Source: an uncultured Verrucomicrobia subdivision 3 bacterium
GTDB taxonomy: Bacteria; Verrucomicrobiota; Verrucomicrobiia; Limisphaerales; UBA11358
Direction of reading: 5' to 3'
Length of the DNA: 48,887 nt
Assembly (NCBI GenBank): GCA_903884535.1
Contig: CAISEZ010000058.1
Location: 1 to 48,887 of the forward strand
This document shows, piece by piece, positions 36,076-44,941 of this stretch. The notes below the pieces were generated by a model. It was not told the DNA's origin, did no database searches, and saw only the letters and a list, made by a program, of their open reading frames with translations. Each line of letters opens with the position of its first letter. The stretch's first letter is position 1. Both the position numbers and the translations under genes were made by a program.

Positions 36076-38904
36076 ATGACTGCGATTTTAAGCGAACCCC
36101 GCCCGGCTCTGGCCGAGCCGGCGGAAGCGGAAATTTTCCGTGCCTTGCCCGTCGGCATCGTGCGGTTGCGCAATCGCGTATTTACCCACGTCAATCCGTG
36201 CTTTTGTGACATGGTCGGTTTTGCCGCCGAAGAGTTGCTGGGCCGATCCACGCGTATTCTCTTTGCCAACGAACTGGAATTTCAGCGCGTCGGCGAAATC
36301 ATATATGCCGACTTGGCCGCGCACGGCGTCGCCGCCGGCCAGACAGTTTTCCAGCGCCGCGACGGTTCGCTCATCCACGTCACGCTTACCTCCATCCAGT
36401 CGGATATTTCCCAGACGGACGCCACGTTCGCCATCACGGACATCACCAAATCGCGCGGCGCGGAACAGGAATTATTCTGGCAGAACCGCGAACTGACCGC
36501 CTTCCACCGCATTTCGGAAGTGATGCTTTCCGGCGAATCCGAGCAATCCATCTTCGACACCATCGCGCGGGAAACCAGCGGCATGACGGATTTTCCGATG
36601 GTGTCCATCGAGTTGTGCGACTTCAACCGCGCGCTCATGGTCTATCGCGGCGCCTACGGCATTCCGCTGCACGAAATGCCGTCACCGTTTGAAGTGCCGA
36701 TGGACGTGTCGCTCTCCGGCCAGGTCGCGTATTCCGGCGAACTGCTGGTGGAAAATAATGTCGCCGAACGCCGCGAATATGCCGCGCCCATTTTACGCAT
36801 TCTCGGCGTGCAAACATTCGTCTGCGTGCCCATCAAATCTGAAGGCCAAGTCGTCGGCACGCTTTCTCTCGCCCACCGTGTCTCCATCGAAGTGGAACCG
36901 CGCGTCATCAAAGCCGCCACCAGTCTGGCGAATTATCTCGCCAACTTGTTTGACCGGCTGCACGCCCGCGAAGCCGCCCGCCGCAGCGAGGCGGAACTGG
37001 CCACGGTCTATGACCGCGTGCCAAGCGTCCTTTGTCTTTTCGACGAGCAATTGCAAATTGTCCGCGCCAACCACGCCGCCAGCGAGTTTGCCAGCCACCG
37101 TTTGCACCTCGCCAAAAATCTTCGGATCGCGGAATTGTTTCATACCAACCCGAAGCATAACGCCGAATGCACCAACTCTACGGCCTGCCTCGGCTGCAAT
37201 CTCCGGCGCGTCCTCATCGAAACGCTCACCACGGGTAAAAGTTTGCGGCAGGTCAAAATGACCAAGACGGTCACGCGCGACGGCCAGGACAGCCCGGTGG
37301 TGCTGCTCGTCTCCACCGAACGCATCCAGTTCGATGACACCGTGCGCGTGCTGATCTGTCTGGAGGACATCACCAAAAGCGTCCGCGCCGACGAACAGAT
37401 CCGCGCCCAGGCCGCGCTGCTGGATATCACGCGCGACGCCATTTTGGTCCGCGATTTTTCCGACCGGATCATTTATTGGAACGAAGGCGCGCATCAGCTT
37501 TACGGCTGGTCGCCGGACGAGGCGAAAAAGCGAACCTCTTCCGAAATGCTGCAAACCGCCGACCCGTTTGAAGCGACCCGCGCGCTCAACGCCGTTCAGC
37601 AGCAGGGGGAATGGACCGGCGAGCTGAAACAAAAATCCCGCAGCGGACTCGAACTGACGATCCAAAGCCGGTGGACGTTGATGCGTGAAGCGGATGGCAA
37701 ACCCAAGGCGATTCTCATCGTCAACAACGACGTCACCGAAAAGAAAAAACTCGAATCTCAACTGCTCCGCGGCCAGCGCCTCGAAAGCATCGGCACGCTC
37801 GCTAGCGGCCTGGCGCACGATTTGAACAATGTGCTCGCGCCAATCATGATGGCCGTCCAGTTCATCAAGGACAACGCCGAGGACGACAGCATGAAGGCCT
37901 GTTTTCAGACGCTGGAAACCTGTTCGCGGCGCGGCGCGGACATCATCCGGCAGGTGCTCATGTTTGCGCGCGGCGTCGAGGGCCAGCGAATTTTGCTGAA
38001 CCCCAAGCATCTCATTCAGGAGATGCAGCGCATCGCGCGGGAAACTTTTCCGCGTTCCATCGAGGTGGCCACCAGCATTTCCAAACAGCCCTGCATTTTG
38101 CTCGGCGACGCTACGCAAATCCAGCAGGTCATCATGAACCTGTGCGTGAATGCCCGTGACGCCATGCCGCAAGGCGGCACGCTCACCATCGGCTTGGGCA
38201 AAACCGAACTGGACGCGGCCGGTGCAAAAATTCATCCGAAGGCCAAACCCGGCAGCTATGTGGTGATTTCGGTCGCCGACACCGGCACCGGCATTGCGCC
38301 GGAATTGCTGGACAAAATTTTCGATCCGTTCTTCACCACCAAACCGCTCGGGCAAGGCACCGGCCTCGGGCTGGCCACGGTGTTGGGCATCGCGGAAAAC
38401 CATGGCGGTTTCGTTCATCTGGAAACACAGCTCGGCCAAGGCACGAAATTTCTGGTGCATATTCCCGCCGCGCCGGGCGAATCCGAGGCCAATGGCGCTG
38501 GCGCGGGCGAGGCCGAAACATTGCGCGGTCACGGCGAACTCATTCTCGTGGTGGACGACGAGCCGGCCGTGCGCCGGCTGGCCAGCGCGATTCTGGTCCG
38601 GCAAGGTTATCGCACGCTCACGGCGGCGGAAGGCCGCGAAGGTTTGGCCATCTTTCAGCAAAACCGCGCGGAAATCCGGCTGGTCGTGAGCGACGTGATG
38701 ATGCCGCAGATGGACGGGCCGGGGATGTTGCGCGGCCTGCTGCAAATGCAGCCCAACCTCAAAAGCATCGTCATCACCGGTCTGGGCGAGGAACACCGCG
38801 TCGCCGAAGCCAAGGCGGCCGGCGCGAACGCGGTGCTGCACAAACCGTTCACGGCGGATCAACTGCTGACGCACGTGCGGCAACTGCTGGCGGAATTGAA
38901 ATGA
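36076..38904 (+). CDS. hybrid sensor histidine kinase (PAS-GAF-PAS-PAS-HK-REC)
   Basis: A 942-residue soluble hybrid kinase with no membrane segment. In order: PAS (about 20-135), GAF (about 145-300), a PAS-like domain with a cysteine cluster (CTNSTACLGC, about residue 362), PAS (about 445-560), HisKA with the phospho-acceptor in LAHDLNNVLAPI (about 580), HATPase with VIMNLCVNARDAM and ADTGTGIAPEL, and a C-terminal receiver with VVDDEPAV and Asp near 870 (SDVMMPQMDG). The HDLNN form is of the NtrB kind. Its stop overlaps the cheR start. The signal sensed is unknown. It might phosphorylate the NtrC-type regulator or the chemotaxis regulators; nothing in the sequence decides this. Confidence 0.9.
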   Translation: MTAILSEPRPALAEPAEAEIFRALPVGIVRLRNRVFTHVNPCFCDMVGFAAEELLGRSTRILFANELEFQRVGEIIYADLAAHGVAAGQTVFQRRDGSLIHVTLTSIQSDISQTDATFAITDITKSRGAEQELFWQNRELTAFHRISEVMLSGESEQSIFDTIARETSGMTDFPMVSIELCDFNRALMVYRGAYGIPLHEMPSPFEVPMDVSLSGQVAYSGELLVENNVAERREYAAPILRILGVQTFVCVPIKSEGQVVGTLSLAHRVSIEVEPRVIKAATSLANYLANLFDRLHAREAARRSEAELATVYDRVPSVLCLFDEQLQIVRANHAASEFASHRLHLAKNLRIAELFHTNPKHNAECTNSTACLGCNLRRVLIETLTTGKSLRQVKMTKTVTRDGQDSPVVLLVSTERIQFDDTVRVLICLEDITKSVRADEQIRAQAALLDITRDAILVRDFSDRIIYWNEGAHQLYGWSPDEAKKRTSSEMLQTADPFEATRALNAVQQQGEWTGELKQKSRSGLELTIQSRWTLMREADGKPKAILIVNNDVTEKKKLESQLLRGQRLESIGTLASGLAHDLNNVLAPIMMAVQFIKDNAEDDSMKACFQTLETCSRRGADIIRQVLMFARGVEGQRILLNPKHLIQEMQRIARETFPRSIEVATSISKQPCILLGDATQIQQVIMNLCVNARDAMPQGGTLTIGLGKTELDAAGAKIHPKAKPGSYVVISVADTGTGIAPELLDKIFDPFFTTKPLGQGTGLGLATVLGIAENHGGFVHLETQLGQGTKFLVHIPAAPGESEANGAGAGEAETLRGHGELILVVDDEPAVRRLASAILVRQGYRTLTAAEGREGLAIFQQNRAEIRLVVSDVMMPQMDGPGMLRGLLQMQPNLKSIVITGLGEEHRVAEAKAAGANAVLHKPFTADQLLTHVRQLLAELK

Positions 38905-39788
38905 GCCTAGGCTCTCTCCAACCCGCTGCCGATAGCCTCGCCGAGTTCGGCTGGACGGAGGCCAAATTGTCCGATGCGGACTACGATTTTCTGTGCCAGT
39001 TGATTTACGAACGGAGCCGGATTCATCTCGGTGCCGACAAGCGCGTGCTGGTGGCGTCACGGCTTGCGAAACGGCTGCGGCAGCTTAACCTGAAAGATTA
39101 TCGCGAGTATTGCCAACTGCTGCGCACGGCCGCTGGCGCGGAGGAACTGCCGTTTCTCATTGACCGCATCTCCACCAACCACACGCACTTTTTCCGCGAG
39201 CTGAAACATTTTGAATTTATCAGCCAGACCATCATCCCGGCGTGGAACGCGGTGAAACGGCGGGCGGAACCGTTCCGGATTTGGAGCGCGGCGTCCTCCA
39301 CCGGCGAAGAGCCTTATTCGCTCGCCATTCATCTGGCCGAACAGTTCGCCCCGGCCGAATCCGGCCGCTGGCAGATCGAGGCCACGGACATTTCCACGCG
39401 CGTTTTGGACGTGGCGCGGCAGGCGATTTACGACCAGGAACGACTGGCTGGCATCAGCCCCGATCAGTTGCGGCGGCATTTTCAAAAGGGCGAGAAAAAA
39501 TGGGCCGGCCAGTTCCGCGTCAAAGCGGAACTGCGGCAGCGCGTGATTTTCCAGCATCTCAATTTGCTGGGCGGCACGTATCCGTTCACGCAATTGTTTG
39601 ACCTGATCCTGTGCCGCAACGTGATGATTTATTTTGACCGGCCGACGCAGGAGACGCTCGTGCGGCAGTTGTCCGCCCAACTGGTGCCGGGTGGCTATTT
39701 GCTCGTCGGCCACTCGGAAAGTTTGAGCGGCGTGAAGCACGCCTTGAAATTGATTCAGCCGGCGATCTACCGCAAAACCGCACCGTGA
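38901..39788 (+). CDS. cheR: chemoreceptor methyltransferase CheR
   Basis: CheR methylates receptor glutamates with SAM. The 295-residue length is usual. The N-terminal helical domain includes IYERSRIHLGADKRVLVASRL and the receptor-facing NHTHFFRE (about 93-100). The SAM-binding part has IWSAASSTGEEPYSLA (about 125), then LILCRNVMIYFD and GGYLLVGHSESL near the end. It is translationally coupled to the hybrid kinase (ATGA) and precedes the MCP. Confidence 0.95.
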   Translation: MSLGSLQPAADSLAEFGWTEAKLSDADYDFLCQLIYERSRIHLGADKRVLVASRLAKRLRQLNLKDYREYCQLLRTAAGAEELPFLIDRISTNHTHFFRELKHFEFISQTIIPAWNAVKRRAEPFRIWSAASSTGEEPYSLAIHLAEQFAPAESGRWQIEATDISTRVLDVARQAIYDQERLAGISPDQLRRHFQKGEKKWAGQFRVKAELRQRVIFQHLNLLGGTYPFTQLFDLILCRNVMIYFDRPTQETLVRQLSAQLVPGGYLLVGHSESLSGVKHALKLIQPAIYRKTAP

Positions 39789-39819
39789 TTGGCTTTGCAT
39801 TTAGAAAACCAGAAACGGC

Positions 39820-39846
39820 TAAAGCCACCAGCCCAATAGCCGATGG
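39820..39846 (+). promoter_or_regulatory. sigma-28 promoter of the MCP gene
   Basis: TAAAGCCA, an 11-nt spacer and GCCGATGG. The -35 core TAAAG and -10 core GCCGAT are perfect. The predicted start near 39853 leaves a leader of about 52 nt to the ATG at 39905. Confidence 0.7.
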
Positions 39847-39904
39847 AATAAGGTGGCGATGCGCCCAGCGCACAAGCTTCAACCAGTCTGGAACAAAAAA
39901 ATTT

Positions 39905-41506
39905 ATGAAAAACTGGACGATAAAAAAACGGCTTGCAGCCAGCGTCGCCGCGATCTGTGCATTGATGCTGGTGCTGACGGTCGTTTCTTACTTCATGCTC
40001 CGGCAGGCCAAGAATGCCGCCCACTTCATGAACGTGGTCGCGATGCCCGGCATGGATGCGATGTCACAAATCAAAGGGATCGGCAGCGACGTTCAAGTGG
40101 ATGTGCTGAATGAATTGCTGGCCAAGACGCCGGAAGAACGTAAAAAGTTCCGCGCCGCCATCGAGGCCAGCCGGGAACCCATCCGGAAATTCGTGGATGA
40201 TTATGAAAAAACGGTCACGACGAGCGAAGACCGCGAGTTGTTCGACAAACTCAAGGCGGCCCGGGTTCAATACATCACGCTCCGCGACCAGCTGTTGGAC
40301 TTGGTTGATGCCGGCAAAGTGGACGAAGCAACGCAATTGAACAGCGCGAGCGTTTATTCGGCATTTGATAAATACGACACGTTGGTGGATCAGGCACTCG
40401 CGCTGAACATCAAAAACGGCGATCGGGAAACCGAACAAGCCTTCAGATCCACCGACCGGGCCACGGTGTTCATCATCGGCATTTCCATAGTGGTCCTGAT
40501 CTTCGCCCTCGCCATCGGCGCGCTCATCAGCCGGGGTCTGAACGAGACGTTGCGGCAACTGGCGCTGACGCTCAACGATAGTTCCGCGCAAGTGGCCAGC
40601 GCCGCCAGCCAAGTGTCCAGCGCCAGCCAGACGCTTGCCGCCGGTGCCAGCGAACAGGCTTCGTCGCTTGAGGAAACCAGCGCGTCCCTGGAAGAGATGT
40701 CTTCAATGACTAAGCGCAATGCCGAAAATTCCAAACAGGCTAATGGGCTGGCCAAGCAAGCGCGCGAAGCCGCCGACCGCGGCGTGGGCGATATGCAGGC
40801 CATGTCCGCCGCCATGTCGGCGATCAAAGCTTCTAGCGACGACATTGCCAAAATCATCAAGACGATTGATGAAATCGCGTTTCAAACCAATATTCTCGCG
40901 CTCAATGCCGCCGTGGAAGCCGCCCGCGCCGGCGAGGCTGGCATGGGGTTTGCCGTCGTGGCGGATGAAGTCCGTAACCTGGCGCAGCGCTGCGCCCAGG
41001 CCGCCAAAGAAACGGCGGGCAAAATTGAAGGCGCGCTGGGTCGCACCGCCGAGGGCGTCCACATCAGCAGCAAAGTGGCGGAAATGCTGAACGACATCGT
41101 CGCCAAGGTTCGTCAGGTGGACGAACTGGTGACCGAAGTGACCGGCGCTTCGCAGGAACAAACGCACGGCATCAGCCAGATCAACGCCGCAGTGGGTCAG
41201 ATGGACAAGGTGACGCAAAGCAACGCCGCCAACGCCGAAGAAAGCGCCGCCGCAGCCGAGGAGTTGAACTCGCAAGCCGAGATGACGAAGCAGGCGGTGG
41301 GCGAACTGCTGCAGCTCGTGGGCGGGCTTGACGCGAACACCAGCCATCCGCCCAAAGCCGCCGCTGCATCGGTCAGAAAACCGTTCAAGCCCGCCACCAA
41401 CGGCAACAATGGTAACCGCCACACATCCGCATCCAACCAAAACGGCCACAGCCTGACTGCCCGCCGCAACGAGATTCCGATGGACGACGATTTTAAAAAT
41501 TTTTAA
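39905..41506 (+). CDS. methyl-accepting chemotaxis protein
   Basis: From the ATG at 39905 the receptor has 533 residues. TM1 is at about 10-30 (LAASVAAICALMLVLTVVSYF). A four-helix-bundle ligand domain follows, with MNELLAKTPEERKKF-type helices. TM2 is at about 190-210 (VFIIGISIVVLIFALAIGAL). The HAMP region is very short or absent. The signalling tip EIAFQTNILALNAAVEAARAG (core FQTNILALNAAVEAA) is clear. The C-terminus DDDFKNF ends in a pentapeptide-like xFxxF that can tether CheR or CheB in other bacteria. An upstream extension to 39785 overlaps cheR and the promoter and is not coding. Confidence 0.95.
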   Translation: MKNWTIKKRLAASVAAICALMLVLTVVSYFMLRQAKNAAHFMNVVAMPGMDAMSQIKGIGSDVQVDVLNELLAKTPEERKKFRAAIEASREPIRKFVDDYEKTVTTSEDRELFDKLKAARVQYITLRDQLLDLVDAGKVDEATQLNSASVYSAFDKYDTLVDQALALNIKNGDRETEQAFRSTDRATVFIIGISIVVLIFALAIGALISRGLNETLRQLALTLNDSSAQVASAASQVSSASQTLAAGASEQASSLEETSASLEEMSSMTKRNAENSKQANGLAKQAREAADRGVGDMQAMSAAMSAIKASSDDIAKIIKTIDEIAFQTNILALNAAVEAARAGEAGMGFAVVADEVRNLAQRCAQAAKETAGKIEGALGRTAEGVHISSKVAEMLNDIVAKVRQVDELVTEVTGASQEQTHGISQINAAVGQMDKVTQSNAANAEESAAAAEELNSQAEMTKQAVGELLQLVGGLDANTSHPPKAAAASVRKPFKPATNGNNGNRHTSASNQNGHSLTARRNEIPMDDDFKNF

Positions 41507-41523
41507 GCGGCAGTAGCCGCTAC

Positions 41524-41550
41524 GCAAACGCCGACAAATTGGACCGATAA
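41524..41550 (+). promoter_or_regulatory. weak sigma-28-like site before cheW
   Basis: ACCGATAA matches seven of eight bases of the -10 box. At 11 nt before it stands GCAAACGC, a poor -35. It would start transcription about 4 nt before the ATG. cheW may simply be read with the MCP gene. Confidence 0.35.
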
Positions 41551-41559
41551 AAAATTGCC

Positions 41560-42069
41560 ATGAGCACCGAGACCAAATCACCTGACACGCTGGCGGGCAA
41601 ATATCTCACGTTCGCGCTGCACCGGGAATCTTACGGCGTGGACGTGCTCAAAGTCCGCGAAATTATCCGCATGACCAGCATTACGGCCGTGCCGCAAATG
41701 CCGGATTTCATCCGGGGCGTGCTCAACCTGCGCGGCAAAATCATTCCGGTGATGGATCTGCGCCGGCGGTTTCAGTTTCCGCCCCAGGAAGACAACAGCC
41801 AGACCTGCATCGTTGTCGCGCAAGTGCGCCTGCCGGACGGCAAGGTCACGCCGATGGGCTTGGTCGTGGACGGGGTCGAGGAAGTCATCAACCTCAACAA
41901 AGCCGACATCGAGGCGACGCCGGATTTTGGCGGCCAGATTTGCACGGATTATATTCTGGGCATCGCCAAGGTCAAAGGCGTGGTCAAGGCGCTGCTGGAC
42001 ATTGACGGCGTGGTGGGCGCAGACTTGCTGAAAAATTTGCGGAACCTCGCGCCGGCGACAGCGGCCTGA
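41560..42069 (+). CDS. cheW: chemotaxis adaptor CheW
   Basis: CheW couples receptors to the kinase CheA. The 169-residue protein shows the family pattern: YLTFALHRESYGVDVLKVREII (residues 15-36, in part), VPQMPDFIRGVLNLRGKIIPVMDLR (core GVLNLRGKIIPVMDLR) and LVVDGVEEVINL. It follows the MCP gene by 53 nt. No cheA is present in the window, so the kinase must be encoded elsewhere. Confidence 0.95.
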   Translation: MSTETKSPDTLAGKYLTFALHRESYGVDVLKVREIIRMTSITAVPQMPDFIRGVLNLRGKIIPVMDLRRRFQFPPQEDNSQTCIVVAQVRLPDGKVTPMGLVVDGVEEVINLNKADIEATPDFGGQICTDYILGIAKVKGVVKALLDIDGVVGADLLKNLRNLAPATAA

Positions 42070-42306
42070 AAACGGAGCGTCAGAAGAACTGCGCGCGGAA
42101 CAAATTTAAATTTTGAGCGAGCATGATGGGCGTTTGTTTTTTGATTGCTATTATTTAAAAATCGGCAAACTACGGCAGTAATTCTGGCGGTAATAGCCAT
42201 GTCCTCAAATGTCATGCGCCGTGCGGCCGGCCCCTTTCCATCGAATCGGGCCAATGCTGTTTTTTTGTTGGCATCACCGCGCCGGAAAATCATCAGCCTC
42301 GCCACC

Positions 42307-44325
42307 ATGTTTCTTCCCGTCACAAAAAATAATCTGGCCGCGCTGGGTCTGGTCGCCTTGTGCGCCTGGCCGGCGGCGGGCAACGGCACCACCAACGCGG
42401 TGCCGGATTTCGGCGCGCTGGATCTGGCGCAACTGGCCAGCGTCAAGATTGACATCTCCAGCATCAATCCCCGGCCGGCCCGCGAACAACCGAGCATCGT
42501 CTCGGTGATTCAGGCCGCGCAGATCCGCGAAATGGGCGCGCGGGATTTGATGGATATTTTGCAGCAGGTGCCGGGCTTTGGTTTTGGCCAGGACGTGAAC
42601 GGCGTGGTTGGCCCCAGTTTTCGCGGGCTGTGGGCTTACGAAGGCAAGCTGCAGTTGATTGTGGACGGCGTGGAGTTCAACGAATCGCTTTACGGCACCA
42701 CACAGCTGGGCCATCACATTCCGGCCGATGCCATCGCGGAAGTGGAAATCATCCGCGGCCCCGGCTCGGCCAAATACGGCGGCACGGCGGAACTGGCGGT
42801 CATCCGCGTGACGACCAAGGGCGCCAATCAGAACGGCGGTTACGGTTCCGTGACGCCGTCCGTGGGCGCCGGCAAAGTGGGCACGGATTACACTGGTGGC
42901 TTTGGTTACACGCTGGGGGATTACCGCGTGTCGGCGAACGCCTATGTCGGCGAAAATTTTCGGTCCAACCGGCGTTACACCGCGTTGGACGGAACCAGCT
43001 TTGACATGACGCGAAACTCGGACATCCAATCGCGCCTGGTGGATGTGGACCTCGGCTGGAAAGATTTGGACGTGCGATTGATTTACGATCTTTACCAATT
43101 GAGCGACCGGATTGATTTCGGCGAAACCCTGCCGACGACCGAGCCAATCAGTTTTGAAACGCTGGCGGCGGTGGCGAATTACAATTGGAAAGTGAACGAC
43201 TGGCTGACCGTGACGCCGAGCGTGACTTACCGGCGGCAAACCCCGTGGTGCGGCGGCGTGCCCGGCAGCACTTTGGAAATTGTCACCGACCGCTACATCG
43301 GCGAACTGACCGCTGTGGCAAATCTTTCCCCCGCCGCCACGCTGCTCATTGGTCTGCGCTATCTCCGCGACAGCGCCGAGGCGGAGGACACCAGTTTCTA
43401 CGGCGTCGCGCCCGCCAATTTTTACAATCACGGCACCTCCGACACGGTGGCCTACGACACTTACTCGGCTTACAGCCAGTTCGATTGGGATTTGAAATGG
43501 GTCAACGTCACTGTCGGTGGCCGCTACGAAAATCAAAGCGCGGTCGGCGGCAAGTTCGTGCCGCGCCTGGGGCTGACGAAAACGTGGGACCGGTTTCATC
43601 TCAAGCTGCTTTACGACCAGGCCTACCGGACGCCGAACATCAACATCCTCAGTTCGCCGGCCAGCGTGTCCCTGGAAAACGGTTTGCTCATCGCCGGCCC
43701 ACCGGCCAGCGTGACCATCAAACCAGAAACCACCACCAGCTACCAACTGGAAGCCGGCTATGTTTTCAACCACGGATTCGCCCTCACGGAAAATATTTTT
43801 TACATGGAGATCAAGGACCCGGTGGTTTATCTGGTGGATCCGGGAACCGAGCAGGACGGTTATGGTAATGGCGGCAAGGTCAGCACTTACGGCACGGAAG
43901 TGGAACTGCGCTACACCCGGCCGAAATTTTCCGCCGCGTTCGGCTACTCGCTTTATGTAGTGGATCAAAACACCGTGGCCTATTGGCAATCCGGCGATCC
44001 GCGCGAAAACCTCGGCCTGCCGGCGGACAAATTTTCCGCCAGCGCCACCTGGCATGTGAGCGACGCGTTGTCGTGGAACGTGAACAGCACTTTTACCACC
44101 GAGCAGCGCGCCTACATTTATCCGCACACCGAGCCGGTGGATATGAATTCCACTTTTCGGCTGAACAGCTTTGTGGAATACCGCTGGCCGCACGCCTCGA
44201 TCGGCTTGGGCGTGGCCAATCTGCTGGATCAAAATCAATACATCGCCCAGCCGTATGCCGGCGGCGAAGCGCCGATGATTTTAACCGGGCGGGAATTTTA
44301 CTTCAAATTTGGTTTTCAGTTTTGA
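42307..44325 (+). CDS. TonB-dependent outer-membrane receptor
   Basis: From the ATG at 42307 it has 672 residues. A signal peptide (LAALGLVALCAWPAAG, about residues 9-25) precedes a short region with LDLAQLASVKIDISS. The plug domain follows (IREMGARDLMDILQQVPGF, VDGVEFNESLYG, EVEIIRGPGSAKYGG). The rest is an aromatic-rich beta barrel ending in FYFKFGFQF, with a C-terminal Phe as for outer-membrane proteins. No classical TonB box is obvious. The substrate is unknown. A longer frame to 42145 lacks a signal peptide. The next gene starts 14 nt later. Confidence 0.92.
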   Translation: MFLPVTKNNLAALGLVALCAWPAAGNGTTNAVPDFGALDLAQLASVKIDISSINPRPAREQPSIVSVIQAAQIREMGARDLMDILQQVPGFGFGQDVNGVVGPSFRGLWAYEGKLQLIVDGVEFNESLYGTTQLGHHIPADAIAEVEIIRGPGSAKYGGTAELAVIRVTTKGANQNGGYGSVTPSVGAGKVGTDYTGGFGYTLGDYRVSANAYVGENFRSNRRYTALDGTSFDMTRNSDIQSRLVDVDLGWKDLDVRLIYDLYQLSDRIDFGETLPTTEPISFETLAAVANYNWKVNDWLTVTPSVTYRRQTPWCGGVPGSTLEIVTDRYIGELTAVANLSPAATLLIGLRYLRDSAEAEDTSFYGVAPANFYNHGTSDTVAYDTYSAYSQFDWDLKWVNVTVGGRYENQSAVGGKFVPRLGLTKTWDRFHLKLLYDQAYRTPNINILSSPASVSLENGLLIAGPPASVTIKPETTTSYQLEAGYVFNHGFALTENIFYMEIKDPVVYLVDPGTEQDGYGNGGKVSTYGTEVELRYTRPKFSAAFGYSLYVVDQNTVAYWQSGDPRENLGLPADKFSASATWHVSDALSWNVNSTFTTEQRAYIYPHTEPVDMNSTFRLNSFVEYRWPHASIGLGVANLLDQNQYIAQPYAGGEAPMILTGREFYFKFGFQF

Positions 44326-44339
44326 AGCCCCGAACCGCA

Positions 44340-44939
44340 ATGGAAATGACCACGCCCGCCCGTCAGCAAATGCGCCCCGGTTCCGCCCTCGGCGGCATCC
44401 TCGCAGCGCTGGCCTTGCTGGCGGGGCTGGCGCGCGGCGAGGAACGGCACACCACCAATCCGCACGAAGTCATGGCCGGTTATCTGCGGGCGCTGCCGGC
44501 CTATGTCGAGTGGCCGACCAACACGTTTGCCGCGCCGGATGAACTGTGGCGCATCGGCCTCCTGGGCATCGATCCATTTGACGGCATGCTGGAAAAAATT
44601 TTGCACGACCGCCAGGCGGCCGGCCGCGGTTTTGAAATCTGGCACGCGCCGAAATTGAAAGATCTGCCGCCCTGCGAAATCATTTTCATCGCGGGAAAAG
44701 ATGCGGATGAAATCAAAGCCATTTTGAAGCAGCTCGGTTCGCGGCCGGTGCTGACGGTGAGCGAGCACGATAATTTTCTGGTGCTCGGCGGCGTCATCCA
44801 GTTGCGGGCGCGCGCCACGGTCCAGATGACCATCAATCTGGATCGCGCCCGAGCCGCCCATCTGAAGATTCCGGGCAAGATGCTCGAGGTGGCCAGCGAA
44901 GTCATCGAAAACGGCGAACGCCGTATCCTGAAAAAATAG
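44340..44939 (+). CDS. YfiR-like periplasmic protein (DUF4154)
   Basis: A 199-residue exported protein with a signal at about residues 14-32 (ALGGILAALALLAGLARG). The mature part has the YfiR/DUF4154 pattern: YLRALPAYVEWPTNTF, IGLLGIDPFDGMLEKIL, CEIIFIAGKDADEI, then LTVSEHDNFLVLGGVIQL and TINLDRARAAHLKI near the end. YfiR proteins regulate a membrane partner in the periplasm. Here the likely partner is the sensor kinase that starts 2 nt after its stop, and a TonB receptor precedes it. This three-gene order looks like one signalling unit. Confidence 0.85.
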   Translation: MEMTTPARQQMRPGSALGGILAALALLAGLARGEERHTTNPHEVMAGYLRALPAYVEWPTNTFAAPDELWRIGLLGIDPFDGMLEKILHDRQAAGRGFEIWHAPKLKDLPPCEIIFIAGKDADEIKAILKQLGSRPVLTVSEHDNFLVLGGVIQLRARATVQMTINLDRARAAHLKIPGKMLEVASEVIENGERRILKK

Positions 44940-44941
44940 GC

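Noticed and set aside
36793-39060. 755-codon open frame on the reverse strand
   Set aside because: It is antisense to the hybrid kinase, whose domains are all intact. The product is rich in Arg, His and Gly and has no motif. High GC keeps the reverse frame open.
41506-41521. Terminator after the MCP gene
   Set aside because: AGCGGC-AGTA-GCCGCT is a perfect 6-bp hairpin, but no T-run follows on this strand and cheW is close downstream.
42274-44238. 654-codon open frame on the reverse strand
   Set aside because: Antisense to the TonB-dependent receptor; no domain and no sensible composition.
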